Shown piece after piece: positions 8,560 through 16,830 of a DNA stretch of 64,000 nucleotides. The position numbers and the translations under genes are program-made. The first letter of the stretch is position 1. The number at the start of each line of letters is the position of its first letter. The notes beneath the pieces were generated by a model that was given only the letters and a program-made list of their open reading frames with translations, had not been told where the DNA came from and did no database searches. The stretch comes from Rhizobium bangladeshense. Its GTDB lineage: Bacteria; Pseudomonadota; Alphaproteobacteria; Rhizobiales; Rhizobiaceae. The stretch spans positions 1-64,000 of the forward strand of contig NZ_LYPL01000019.1 in the NCBI RefSeq assembly GCF_001662075.1, in the 5' to 3' direction.

Positions 8560-9339
8560 TCAATCATGCTGTTGGCGTGCTCGAAGCCTAGCTGCGACTA
8601 TTTGCTGTAGCTGCCACAGGTTTCGATCATAGATTTTGCGATCCGCCAGATCGGAAACCGTCCGGTGCAGGTATTCCGCGCAAGATCCGGCAGGTCCACA
8701 TGCCTGGGCGATCAACCCTGCCGCCTCTTCGAGGGGAATCTTCTCCGTGAGCGGAGATTGCCTGCCGCTCGCCCAGAACGTGAGCGCCCGCCGCACACCC
8801 TTCGGTGTCTTGACCGCAACCCAACGCACCATGTCGCACACTTCGGCATACCGAATCTCTCGGGCCAGAAGAGTACGCAGATTCTCCCTCTTGGTAGTGC
8901 ACGGAAGCTTGAGGACAAGACCCGAACAGCTTCCTCCTGGCCGAAGCGCGAGCATGAGACCGGGCGCGTCGGAGGTGGCCCTGAGCCGCTCGATCCTCAA
9001 CGAGAACGCACGGTGCCAGCCGTAAGCGACCGCCTCTTCGCTGGCGGCCACCTCGAAGCCCGGGTTCCACATCAAGGATCCGTACGCGAACACCCATATC
9101 TCCCCGTCACCAGCCTCTTCCTCAACCCTGCTGACGAGGTCGTCGAGCTGCTCGGGCGAGATCGGATTCCAATTGGGTTCCGGTCCCTCGTCTTCGACAA
9201 TTCTGATGGTCGTGGCGACGAGGTCGGGGGTAAGTTCCATGGTGGCAGGTGCGGTCGCCTGGGCGGTCGGTGTCTTTGGCATCGTGTGAACCGGTTCAAC
9301 GAGTTTGCCGCCGGAGGCCAATAGCTTCCGGCGGTTCAC
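8560..9339 (-). CDS. ChaC-like gamma-glutamylcyclotransferase
   Basis: The product contains the ChaC hallmark VFAYGSLMWNPGF (the gamma-glutamylcyclotransferase fold's YGSL loop) at about residues 82-94, then a region of about 150 residues typical of glutathione-specific enzymes. ChaC proteins cleave glutathione to 5-oxoproline and Cys-Gly in the cytoplasm. The frame opens with GTG at 9339 and lacks a clear ribosome site; an internal ATG at 9240 (MELTPDLV) starts closer to the conserved part and may be the true start. It ends a minus-strand run with the hydrolase and RidA genes, with only 18 bases after RidA, suggesting a shared redox or detoxification transcript. Confidence 0.8.
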   Translation of the reverse strand: MNRRKLLASGGKLVEPVHTMPKTPTAQATAPATMELTPDLVATTIRIVEDEGPEPNWNPISPEQLDDLVSRVEEEAGDGEIWVFAYGSLMWNPGFEVAASEEAVAYGWHRAFSLRIERLRATSDAPGLMLALRPGGSCSGLVLKLPCTTKRENLRTLLAREIRYAEVCDMVRWVAVKTPKGVRRALTFWASGRQSPLTEKIPLEEAAGLIAQACGPAGSCAEYLHRTVSDLADRKIYDRNLWQLQQIVAARLRARQQHD

Positions 9340-9357
9340 GGAGTAGCTGCCGCCGAA

Positions 9358-9816
9358 TTAGACAGCGGGATGGTTGATAATTGCCCGGAAGGTGATTTCG
9401 ACGAGCTGCTCGGGGAAAGCCAGCGCCGAAACGCCGATTAGGTTGCTGGCGCACTGAGGCACATCCGTGCCGTACATTACTTTGCGGACCTTGGATCCGG
9501 CCGCAAACGCGCTAGGAACATCAAGTACATACAGTGTCTCTTCAACGACATCGTCGAGGGTCGCACCATATCTGGCGAGCAGAGTCTTTGCGTTGACGTA
9601 GGTCTGGCGGATCTGGCTCTCCATCTGGGAGAAATCCGCAGGCCGCTTATCCTCATCGAGTTCCGCCGGAGCGACAAGTTTGCCGTTGTCATCGTGGCTC
9701 AACTGGCCCGCGACATAGATCGTGTCATTGACCTGCACGGCCTGAACGTATCCGAAGGCGCGCTCCCAGGCGACGCCATGGTTCTCTACTTTCTTGGATG
9801 GTTTGCTGTTCGTCAT
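9358..9816 (-). CDS. RidA/YjgF family protein
   Basis: This 152-residue protein belongs to the RidA (YjgF/YER057c/UK114) family: GYVQAVQVNDTIYVAGQLS near the N-terminus and a C-terminal ECASNLIGVSALAFPEQLVEIT-like strand that supplies the oligomer interface. Archetypal RidA hydrolyses enamine/imine intermediates, but members of this length with a divergent C-terminus lack the canonical RidA arginine context (here 'QCASNLIGV'), so deaminase activity is uncertain. The start at 9816 has GAAGGA six bases ahead and is preferred over ATG at 9831. It lies between the hydrolase and ChaC genes in a probable operon. Confidence 0.8.
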   Translation of the reverse strand: MTNSKPSKKVENHGVAWERAFGYVQAVQVNDTIYVAGQLSHDDNGKLVAPAELDEDKRPADFSQMESQIRQTYVNAKTLLARYGATLDDVVEETLYVLDVPSAFAAGSKVRKVMYGTDVPQCASNLIGVSALAFPEQLVEITFRAIINHPAV

Positions 9817-9912
9817 GATAGATTCCTTCATTGAATGATGGTGCGCCGAGTAGGCACTCGTGGTTCATGGAGGTGACGGATGCGTGGATGACCGCACCCG
9901 CCGCCGGACCGA

Positions 9913-10974
9913 TCAGGCCTTCACAAAGGCCAGGAGATCGGCATTCAGGACATCGGCGTTGACGGTCAGCATGCCGTGCGAGAAGCCCGGATAGGTTTTG
10001 AGTGTGCCATTCTTCAGGAGCTTGGAAGACTTCAGTGCGGAGTCTGCGATCGGCACGATCTGGTCGTCTTCGCCGTGTAGGACCAGCGTCGGCACGGTGA
10101 TGGCCTTCAGGTCTTCCGTCTGGTCGGTTTCGGAGAAGGCCTTGATGCCGTCGTAATGGGCCTTTGCGCCGCCCATCATGCCCTGTCGCCACCAATTCTG
10201 GACCACGCCTTCCTGAACCGCCGCGCCATCACGATTGAAGCCGTAGAAAGGACCGGCCGGAACGTCGCGGAAGAACTGGGCACGGTTGGCGGCAAGCGCC
10301 GAACGGAAACCATCGAAGACTTCGATCGGCAGGCCTTGCGGATTGTTGTCAGTCTTCAGCATCAGCGGCGGTATGGCGGAGACGAGAACCGCCTTGGCGA
10401 CGCGGCCGGCGGGCTGGCCGTGCTTCGCCACATAGCGGGCAACCTCGCCGCCACCCGTCGAGTGGCCGATATGTACGGCATTCTTCAGGTCGAGCGCTTC
10501 TGCGACGGCAAAGGCATCGGCCGCGTAATGATCCATGTCGTGACCATCGGCCACCTGAGCAGAACGGCCGTGACCGCGGCGGTCATGAGCGACAACGCGA
10601 TAGCCCTTCGAAAGGAAGAACAGCATCTGTGCGTCCCAGTCGTCCGACGACAGCGGCCAGCCATGGTGGAAGACGATCGGCTGCGCGTCCTTCGGACCCC
10701 AGTCCTTGTAGAAGATTTCAACGCCGTCCTTGGTGGTTACATATGCCATTGTCTTAATTCCTTCGATTGGGTTGGTGGCGGGAGCAGCCGTGGCTGCGAA
10801 GCTGAAAGCGGGTGAAATTGCCATGGTCGCTGCGGCGGCGCCTGCGGAGAGCAGTGCGCCCCTGCGTGTCATGGAAAAAAGGTTCTGGGTCACCTCGCGC
10901 CCTGCGATTTCGTCATTGAAAACTTCAGGCGACGCTGAGTTCGTCTGACGGATGGATAATGCGGCGGGATCCAC
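9913..10974 (-). CDS. Chloroperoxidase-like alpha/beta hydrolase with optional Tat signal
   Basis: The C-terminal 277 residues form an alpha/beta hydrolase of the cofactor-free chloroperoxidase/esterase group: FHHGWP oxyanion region, nucleophile S172 in GHSTGGGE, the acid in LHGEDDQIVP, and a histidine in GFSHGM. The first about 75 residues add a twin-arginine-like segment (MTRRGALLSAGAAAA). Starts are ambiguous. The long frame begins at 10974; a GTG at about 10887 or ATG at 10872 would give a compact Tat signal; an ATG at 10749 has a good GAAGGA ribosome site and begins the canonical family N-terminus MAYVTTKDG. First gene of a unit with RidA and ChaC. Confidence 0.8.
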   Translation of the reverse strand: MDPAALSIRQTNSASPEVFNDEIAGREVTQNLFSMTRRGALLSAGAAAATMAISPAFSFAATAAPATNPIEGIKTMAYVTTKDGVEIFYKDWGPKDAQPIVFHHGWPLSSDDWDAQMLFFLSKGYRVVAHDRRGHGRSAQVADGHDMDHYAADAFAVAEALDLKNAVHIGHSTGGGEVARYVAKHGQPAGRVAKAVLVSAIPPLMLKTDNNPQGLPIEVFDGFRSALAANRAQFFRDVPAGPFYGFNRDGAAVQEGVVQNWWRQGMMGGAKAHYDGIKAFSETDQTEDLKAITVPTLVLHGEDDQIVPIADSALKSSKLLKNGTLKTYPGFSHGMLTVNADVLNADLLAFVKA

Positions 10975-11459
10975 TAACCCACAATTGTGATAATGGTTTT
11001 CACTTTATTGCCAAATATGCAATAATGGGCTCAATATCGTGAGTCCTGCTTCTGACCACCGATGTGCTGGCATTGTGCACCCGTGGCTCACGCTTCTTGC
11101 CCGGCCGCAACAATCGCAGATGACCGTGCCGCGATCGGAACGGGCCAGAATCTCAAATAACAGATTTCCAACAGCGTGCACGGCAGGTCCGGGCATCGCA
11201 ACCTCCTTGAGTTCGTGATCCCAAAGGAGATGGGAGCGGCGGCGAAGGTTTCCCAGATGGCGTTGCGGCCGCGAGATCGCCCGGCGCAAGCCTGTGTCGG
11301 CGGGCTGGCGGCTACGGCTGTTCCGCCATTCGCCGATTTTGCGACCATCCCTTGTCTACTATTTTTCGATGCGCTAATTTATGCAAGAATGAGTTGCATC
11401 CGTTTGTGCGTGCTCGATAGGGACGGATGGCTGCATAGCGATACCTTTCGGATGTCAAC
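10975..11459. other. Intergenic region, no convincing gene
   Basis: About 485 bases between divergently oriented units. A minus-strand frame at 11005-11289 contains a CxxC-like pair but no family signature and no ribosome site, so I do not call it. The stretch 10980-11035 and the last 120 bases are AT-richer and probably hold the promoters of the hydrolase and bgsB-like genes. Confidence 0.4.
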
Positions 11460-12692
11460 ATGATCTGGAATCATCGCATTACGCGCGTCGTTGTCGGCCT
11501 GCTGCTGCTGACACTGGTGACTGTCGTCTCATTGCCGACGATTACCGGTTTTACGAGCCTTGATGGCACGGTCAATGCACGGTTTGCTGTCGTTAATGCC
11601 CCAATCGACGGCACGATTGCGGAAGAACCCCTCAAGGTCGGCAGCCCGGTCAAAGCGGGACAATCGCTCGCAGAAATCAAAAATACGCGCGTCAATCGCG
11701 CAATTCTCGCGTCGCTCGAGGCAGATCGCAACACTGCACTCGACCGTGTCGCGGCACTGAAAAAGGAACGGGAGGAGCTCTCCGCGCTTCGCGAGGAATT
11801 GTCTGCCAGATTGGAAGTCTACAGACAGACCACCATTGCCAATCTTGAACGCGAAGTCGAAATCCTCAGGAAAAAAGTCGAGGTGTCGCAAGCCCAGGAT
11901 CTGGTCGCGCAGGTCGATCTGGACCGTCGGATGGCACTCAACTCAAAAGGCATTCTGACGCAGAAGCTGGTTGAGGCCGCGCGTGCCGCCGGCGCTGCGA
12001 CCGGCGGCGAAGTCGAAATCAGCAATCTGACTGTCGATCAATTGGAGCAAAGGCTCAATGCGGTCCGCCAGGGTATCTTTGTCTTCGGCGACGGACAGAA
12101 TGACGTGCCTTATTCGCGACAGCGTGAAGACGAGGTTGTTGTTCGCATCAACGACTTGAACTCACGCATAGCGGAGAATGAGACACGAGCCGGCGAAGTC
12201 CAAAAGCAGTTGCTCGAAGAGAGAAACCGCGTCGGCAGCCTTGAATCCGCAACCGCAATCGCGCCGTTCGACGGCATTGTTTGGAGCAGGAGTATCGTCA
12301 ACGGTTCCAACGTCGTGCTGAACAACGAACTGATGCGGCTGCTCGACTGCCGGGAGCTGTTTGTGGATATCCTTGTTCCTGAAGTCAATTACGACGAGAT
12401 CTATCCGGGACTTATCGCGCAGGTGCGCTTGTTTGGCCGCAGCGATATTTTCCAAGGTACGGTCGTCTCTGTCAGAGGCAGTTCAGCTTCGGTCGAGACC
12501 GATTCCTTTGCCGCCAGTTTGCCGCCGTCGACACAGCGCAATGCCCGCATTCGGGTTCGCCTCGATCCATCCTTCATGAACGACGACTTTGCGAACTTCT
12601 GCCAGGTGGGGCGCACGGTGCAGGTACGGTTTTCCAAGCGCGGCATCAACGTATCCAACTGGGTTAAAAGCCTGTGGTTCAGTATCTTGTAG
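11460..12692 (+). CDS. bgsB: Membrane-fusion (HlyD-like) subunit of a beta-glucan synthase, BgsB-like
   Basis: The 410-residue protein has one N-terminal membrane anchor (about residues 8-30), a lipoyl/HlyD half motif (VNAPIDGTIAEEPLKVGSPVKAGQSLAEI, about residues 46-76), a long coiled coil (about 85-165 and 215-255) and a second HlyD half (IAPFDGIVWSRSIVNGS). It should bridge the periplasm next to a polysaccharide synthase. Its gene overlaps the following cellulose-synthase-like gene by 19 bases. This pair, in this order, matches the bgsBA operon of Sinorhizobium meliloti, which makes a mixed-linkage beta-glucan activated by cyclic di-GMP. The symbol is given by resemblance and synteny. Confidence 0.75.
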   Translation: MIWNHRITRVVVGLLLLTLVTVVSLPTITGFTSLDGTVNARFAVVNAPIDGTIAEEPLKVGSPVKAGQSLAEIKNTRVNRAILASLEADRNTALDRVAALKKEREELSALREELSARLEVYRQTTIANLEREVEILRKKVEVSQAQDLVAQVDLDRRMALNSKGILTQKLVEAARAAGAATGGEVEISNLTVDQLEQRLNAVRQGIFVFGDGQNDVPYSRQREDEVVVRINDLNSRIAENETRAGEVQKQLLEERNRVGSLESATAIAPFDGIVWSRSIVNGSNVVLNNELMRLLDCRELFVDILVPEVNYDEIYPGLIAQVRLFGRSDIFQGTVVSVRGSSASVETDSFAASLPPSTQRNARIRVRLDPSFMNDDFANFCQVGRTVQVRFSKRGINVSNWVKSLWFSIL

Positions 12693-14668
12693 CACTGGTT
12701 CCGACCTTTGTCGTTTTGGCCTTCTTTTTCCTGGGCCCGTTCAATTGGTCGCGCCATCACACCTGGACAAGGGCGGTGACCTGCGCGTTTGTCGCAGCAT
12801 TCGCATTGCGATACATGTTCTGGCGCTTGACGGAGACAGTGCTTCCCTATCCCAGCGACGGTCCAAGCTTCTACTGGGTCTGGACCCTCTTTGTCGTTGA
12901 GGTTCTCGCCTGCGTCGAAGTCATCCTTTTTCTTGTATTGATGAGCCGCCATGTCGACCGGAGCGCAGAAGCGGACAGGTTGGGTCGTGTTTTCTTCGCG
13001 CGCGACAAGCGTGAACTGCCGACTGTCGATGTATTCATTCCCACCTATAACGAGCCGCTCGACGTGCTCGAGCGAACCATCATCGGCGCCCGCGCGCTGG
13101 ATTATCCTGCCGACAAACTGAATGTGTATGTGCTTGACGACCAACGCCGGGACTGGCTGAAGGCCTATTGCGAAGAAAAGAACGTCATCCACGTCACGCG
13201 CGGCGACAACAGTCATGCCAAAGCAGGCAATATGAACAATGGGCTGAAGGTCAGCTCGGGCGAGCTCATTGCGATCTTCGACGCCGATTTTGTGCCCTAT
13301 CGCCATTTCCTTCGCCGGACGCTGCCTTTCTTTAGCGATGACAGCATCGGCATCGTCCAGACGCCTCAACATTTCTTCAATGTCGATCCGGTGCAATCAA
13401 ACCTGGGCCTGGAGAATATCTGGCCGGACGAGCAGCGCTTGTTCTTCGACGAGATCGCCCCCAGCCGGGACGCCTGGGACGTCAGTTTCTGCTGCGGCTC
13501 ATGCTCGATCGCCCGCCGCGAGGCTGTCGACGCAATAGGCGGATTTCCGACGGAATCGATCACGGAAGACCTGCTGACAACTCTTTCGATGCTGAACAAA
13601 GGCTACAAGACCCGCTACCTGAACGAGCGGCTGTCGATGGGACTGGCAGCCGAAAACCTGACCGGTTATTTTGTACAGCGCGAACGGTGGTGTCAGGGGG
13701 GTATTCAAACCCTCTACCTGTACAACGGCCCGCTGCGCGGCCCGGGATTGACGCTCTTTCAACGGATCATGTTCCTGCCGGCATCATGGCTGGTGCAGTA
13801 TCTGGTCCGCTTCACGATCTTGCTCGTCCCCATCGTCTATCTCTGGTTCGGCCTGCTCCCGCTCTATTTCACCGATATAGCCGATTATGTCTCGCATCAG
13901 GTGCCGCTGCTGGCGGCGTATTTTCTGCTCATGCTGTGGATCACGCCGACGCGCTATCTGCCAGTGGTTTCCAGCGCCGTCGGGACCTTCGCGACATTCC
14001 GCATGCTGCCGACCGTGGTCTCCAGCCTGGTGAGACCATTCGGCAAGCCGTTCAGGGTGACGCCAAAGGGCAGTGGCAACGAGGCGAACCAGTTCGACCG
14101 CTACAGCTTCGCCTGGATCGCAAGCATAATGACGATCACCGTCTTCGGTCTGCTGCTCAACATCGTACCGGAAACGTCGCATGTACAAGGCCAGTTTTCG
14201 CCGGTCGCGGCCTGCTGGTCAGGGATCAATATCCTCGTCCTGCTCATCGCGTCGCTCATCTGCTTTGAGAAACCCCGGCGGCTGTTTCATGCGTTCAAGC
14301 TCGATGAACCCGCTGTCGTCGACGATGTCCCCGGCCAAATCGTCAGTCTGGCACTGGACAAGGCGGTCGTTGCAGTCCCCAGCATGGCCAGATTTCAATC
14401 CAAATCGGTGACGCTGAAATTCGCCGGCTTCGCTCCGATCAAGGCAGAGCTCCGACAGGTCACCCAACGACGAAGCAGCATCAGTCGCAGCGGCGACAAG
14501 CAAGCCTATTACCTGCACCTCTATTTCGACCTCAGCGGCGCTGCTCGCGACAGCATGATTATCAAACTCTACACCGGTCAATATTCGCGCGACATTCGCG
14601 ACATCGACAAGGTTGCCGTCTCCATTAATCTGCTGTTGCGGTCATTCGGGCGAACGCGCACGTTGTAG
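12674..14668 (+). CDS. bgsA: Cellulose-synthase-like family 2 glycosyltransferase, BgsA-like
   Basis: This 664-residue inner-membrane enzyme has two N-terminal and about five C-terminal membrane helices around a processive GT2 domain. The catalytic motifs are all present: D155-D156 (YVLDDQRRD), DAD at 203-205, TED at 297-299 and QRERW at 335-339. The C-terminal about 100 residues follow the last helix and lack the RxxxR...DxSxxG pattern of a PilZ domain. BgsA of S. meliloti likewise binds cyclic di-GMP through a non-PilZ tail, so the same role is plausible. Expected product is a linear mixed-linkage beta-glucan pushed through the membrane. The start is GTG at 12674; no in-frame ATG precedes the first helix. 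Confidence 0.78.
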   Translation: MVQYLVALVPTFVVLAFFFLGPFNWSRHHTWTRAVTCAFVAAFALRYMFWRLTETVLPYPSDGPSFYWVWTLFVVEVLACVEVILFLVLMSRHVDRSAEADRLGRVFFARDKRELPTVDVFIPTYNEPLDVLERTIIGARALDYPADKLNVYVLDDQRRDWLKAYCEEKNVIHVTRGDNSHAKAGNMNNGLKVSSGELIAIFDADFVPYRHFLRRTLPFFSDDSIGIVQTPQHFFNVDPVQSNLGLENIWPDEQRLFFDEIAPSRDAWDVSFCCGSCSIARREAVDAIGGFPTESITEDLLTTLSMLNKGYKTRYLNERLSMGLAAENLTGYFVQRERWCQGGIQTLYLYNGPLRGPGLTLFQRIMFLPASWLVQYLVRFTILLVPIVYLWFGLLPLYFTDIADYVSHQVPLLAAYFLLMLWITPTRYLPVVSSAVGTFATFRMLPTVVSSLVRPFGKPFRVTPKGSGNEANQFDRYSFAWIASIMTITVFGLLLNIVPETSHVQGQFSPVAACWSGINILVLLIASLICFEKPRRLFHAFKLDEPAVVDDVPGQIVSLALDKAVVAVPSMARFQSKSVTLKFAGFAPIKAELRQVTQRRSSISRSGDKQAYYLHLYFDLSGAARDSMIIKLYTGQYSRDIRDIDKVAVSINLLLRSFGRTRTL

Positions 14669-14902
14669 CCCGGCGCATGACAGCGGTGTTGCTCTGGCCA
14701 ACGGTCGCACGAACGCTGAGAGCCCAACGTAACTGGCCAATGGGTCGTGACGACCAGATTCGCCTGTAGCGTGGCAGATTCCAATTTCAAATGCACGCCG
14801 CCCGCAACCTGACTGGCCGGTCCTAATCTGTGGCAAAAGAGCCAAAGACCTTTCGGCTGCTCATGCCCTTTCACAAATGCACCGAACCTTTATGCTATCG
14901 TC

Positions 14903-15232
14903 ATGAGACAGATGAGAGACGCTGCGATGACACGGTCACGACAGGGCGAACTGCGCGAAAGGATCACGATCCTCGGCGACGTCAATGCCGAGTCGTTCGT
15001 CCCCTGGATTCACCGTCATGCCGAGAAGCTCGGCCTTTCGCAGCATTTTTTTTACGCCGGCGCTGACCGCATCGAACTTGAGGTCGCAGGGCCTGTGGAG
15101 CTGATCGACATGCTGGAAATGGGATGCTCGCTCGGGCCGATCGATGTCTGGGTCGACGAGATTCAGCGCAGGATTGTAGATCCTGCCGACACACTTCAAA
15201 TCCCGCGGCATTGCTCCATGCACTTTATTTAA
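14903..15232 (+). CDS. Acylphosphatase-like small protein lacking catalytic residues
   Basis: This protein of about 100-109 residues follows the acylphosphatase pattern: a first strand RITILGDV, the phosphate-loop region NAESFVPWIHRHAEKLGL, and a later GPVELIDMLEMGCSLGPIDVWVDEI helix and strand. In true acylphosphatases the loop is GxVQGVGFRxW with a catalytic arginine, and an asparagine lies in a later VxN strand. Here the arginine position is valine (FVPW) and no matching asparagine is seen, so it is probably not an active enzyme. ATGs at 14903, 14912 and 14927 are possible; none has a strong ribosome site. It follows bgsA by 234 bases and may act with it. Confidence 0.6.
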   Translation: MRQMRDAAMTRSRQGELRERITILGDVNAESFVPWIHRHAEKLGLSQHFFYAGADRIELEVAGPVELIDMLEMGCSLGPIDVWVDEIQRRIVDPADTLQIPRHCSMHFI

Positions 15233-15349
15233 TCATTATTGCCAATGCGATTTTTTTATGCAAGCCTCTCTAGGAAGCTGAGATTGCAACCTCGGCAGCA
15301 GTTAGCCAGCGGCCCTAACGCATTGGTAAAATTGAGGAAGTAAAAGGTC

Positions 15350-15991
15350 ATGCTCTCTGATACGACCGGCACGTGGACGCCGGTCGCCCTTTCTGCAGAT
15401 CTGCCGCCGGCAACCGTCATACCGGCATGGACGCCGGCGGGACCAATCGCACTTTGGCGCAGTCAGTCCCGGCGCCTATCGGCATCGTCCGATCGCTGCC
15501 CGCATCGTGGAATGCGGTTGTCTCATGGCTTCGTACGAGGCGATGCTCTCTCGTGCATCTATCATGGCTGGAGCTATTCTCCGACGGGACGATGCATCCG
15601 TATCCCCGCTCATCCCGATCTTGTCCCGCCGGAAACCATCCGTGTGGCGGTTCAGCAGGTCGAAGAACAAGGCGGCATCATCTGGGTAGCGGTCGGAGAA
15701 CCGGCTGTCGGACCGCCACCCCTCGACCATCTCGTTCCACTTCGTTCGCTGACGCTGGAGGCCGATATTGCCGCAATCGAAGCGGCGGCCGGCGGACAAG
15801 TTGGTGCGGACGGGCTAATCCGCATTGTCGATTATCCTTGGATCCGGCTGTTGCCTGCGGCGCAGACTGACCGCACGCTCGTTCACGTCCTTGTCGAGCA
15901 GGGCCGCAGTGTTGCGGATCGGCTCGTGGCGTCGCGCATCGCCGAGACAGTTCGCCGCGGGGCGGAAACAGGCCGGAAGGATGCCGCATGA
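15350..15991 (+). CDS. Stand-alone Rieske [2Fe-2S] protein, NdmD N-terminal-module-like
   Basis: The 213-residue cytoplasmic protein has a complete Rieske cluster site: C50-P-H52 and C69-I-Y-H72 (CPHRG and CIYHGW), within a dioxygenase-type Rieske domain spanning residues about 8-115. The remaining about 95 residues form a separate alpha/beta tail without cofactor motifs. There is no flavin, NAD or plant-type ferredoxin domain. From memory of the family, the N-terminal part of the caffeine-pathway reductase NdmD has the same arrangement of an extra Rieske module followed by a linker. I infer that this protein delivers electrons to the next gene's product, which lacks its own cluster. Stop overlaps the next start (ATGA). 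Confidence 0.8.
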   Translation: MLSDTTGTWTPVALSADLPPATVIPAWTPAGPIALWRSQSRRLSASSDRCPHRGMRLSHGFVRGDALSCIYHGWSYSPTGRCIRIPAHPDLVPPETIRVAVQQVEEQGGIIWVAVGEPAVGPPPLDHLVPLRSLTLEADIAAIEAAAGGQVGADGLIRIVDYPWIRLLPAAQTDRTLVHVLVEQGRSVADRLVASRIAETVRRGAETGRKDAA

Positions 15992-16830
15992 CAGGGGCAG
16001 GCGCGATGATCGATGAATGGTACCCGGTCGGCCTCTTCAGCCAGCTCACCAAGGCGGGAAGCAAAACCGCTTTGATGGGCGAGCCGATAGAGGTGACGCG
16101 CACGCCGGACGGCGCCGCGCGCGTTACATCGAGCGATGGACGCGCCCTGCCCGTTCGCGTTCGCTACGGCCATGTCTGGTCCTCCCTCGGTAACCCCGCC
16201 AAGGAGCTGTTTGCCATTCCCGAGGCGGATCAGCCCGGCCGCCGCTTCGTCGATGTCGGCGTCGTGCGGGTACGCTGTTCTCCTCTGAGAGCGGTCGAGA
16301 ACTTCCTCGACATCGCGCATTTTCCCTTCGTCCATACGGATATACTCGGCGCCGAGCCGCACACCGAAGTCGAAAGTTACAAGGTCGAGATCCGCGAGGA
16401 TGAAGTCTGGGCGACGCAGGTGAAATTCTACCAGCCGCAGGCCGCAAAATCAGCGACCGGCGGGATAACCACCGAATATATGTACCGCGTGCCGGCTCCG
16501 ACCTGCTCGGTACTCTACAAGACCTGCCCTCCCCGCCCGAAGGAATGGGATGTCATTACACTGTTCGTCCAGCCGCTTGCGGAAGATCTTTGCGACGTGT
16601 GGCCGTGGATGGCCCTCTTCGACGACGTCACGCCAATGACAGACCTCATCCATTTTCAGCAGATGATTTTTCTGCAGGATCGGTCGATCCTCGAAAACCA
16701 GATCCCGGCGCTTCTGCCGCTCGATCCCGGCATGGAAATTCCGACCCGGGCCGACATGACATCGATCGCTTACCGGCGCTGGCTAAAGCGCCATAACTAT
16801 CTCTATGGCGCGCAGCTGGTCGCACAATGA
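15988..16830 (+). CDS. Rieske-oxygenase catalytic subunit without Rieske ligands, NdmC-like
   Basis: The 280-residue protein is the mononuclear-iron half of a Rieske oxygenase. Its active-site motif is N105-x2-D108-x2-H111-x4-H116 (ENFLDIAHFPFVH), and D231 in FLQDRSILENQ is the likely third iron ligand. The N-terminal 80 residues keep the outline of a Rieske domain (WYPVGL... GHVWSSLG) but the cluster-binding CxH and CxxH segment is deleted. Length and architecture match NdmC, the 7-methylxanthine N7-demethylase of Pseudomonas putida CBB5, which depends on the Rieske module of NdmD and on the GST-like NdmE. The preceding gene supplies a Rieske protein and the following one a GST-like protein. 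An N-demethylase acting on a purine is the best guess. Confidence 0.8.
   Translation: MTGAGAMIDEWYPVGLFSQLTKAGSKTALMGEPIEVTRTPDGAARVTSSDGRALPVRVRYGHVWSSLGNPAKELFAIPEADQPGRRFVDVGVVRVRCSPLRAVENFLDIAHFPFVHTDILGAEPHTEVESYKVEIREDEVWATQVKFYQPQAAKSATGGITTEYMYRVPAPTCSVLYKTCPPRPKEWDVITLFVQPLAEDLCDVWPWMALFDDVTPMTDLIHFQQMIFLQDRSILENQIPALLPLDPGMEIPTRADMTSIAYRRWLKRHNYLYGAQLVAQ

Noticed and set aside
11005..11289. Small minus-strand frame with cysteine pairs, possible zinc-binding protein
   Set aside because: No ribosome site and only a chance-like CDCC pattern; insufficient to call.
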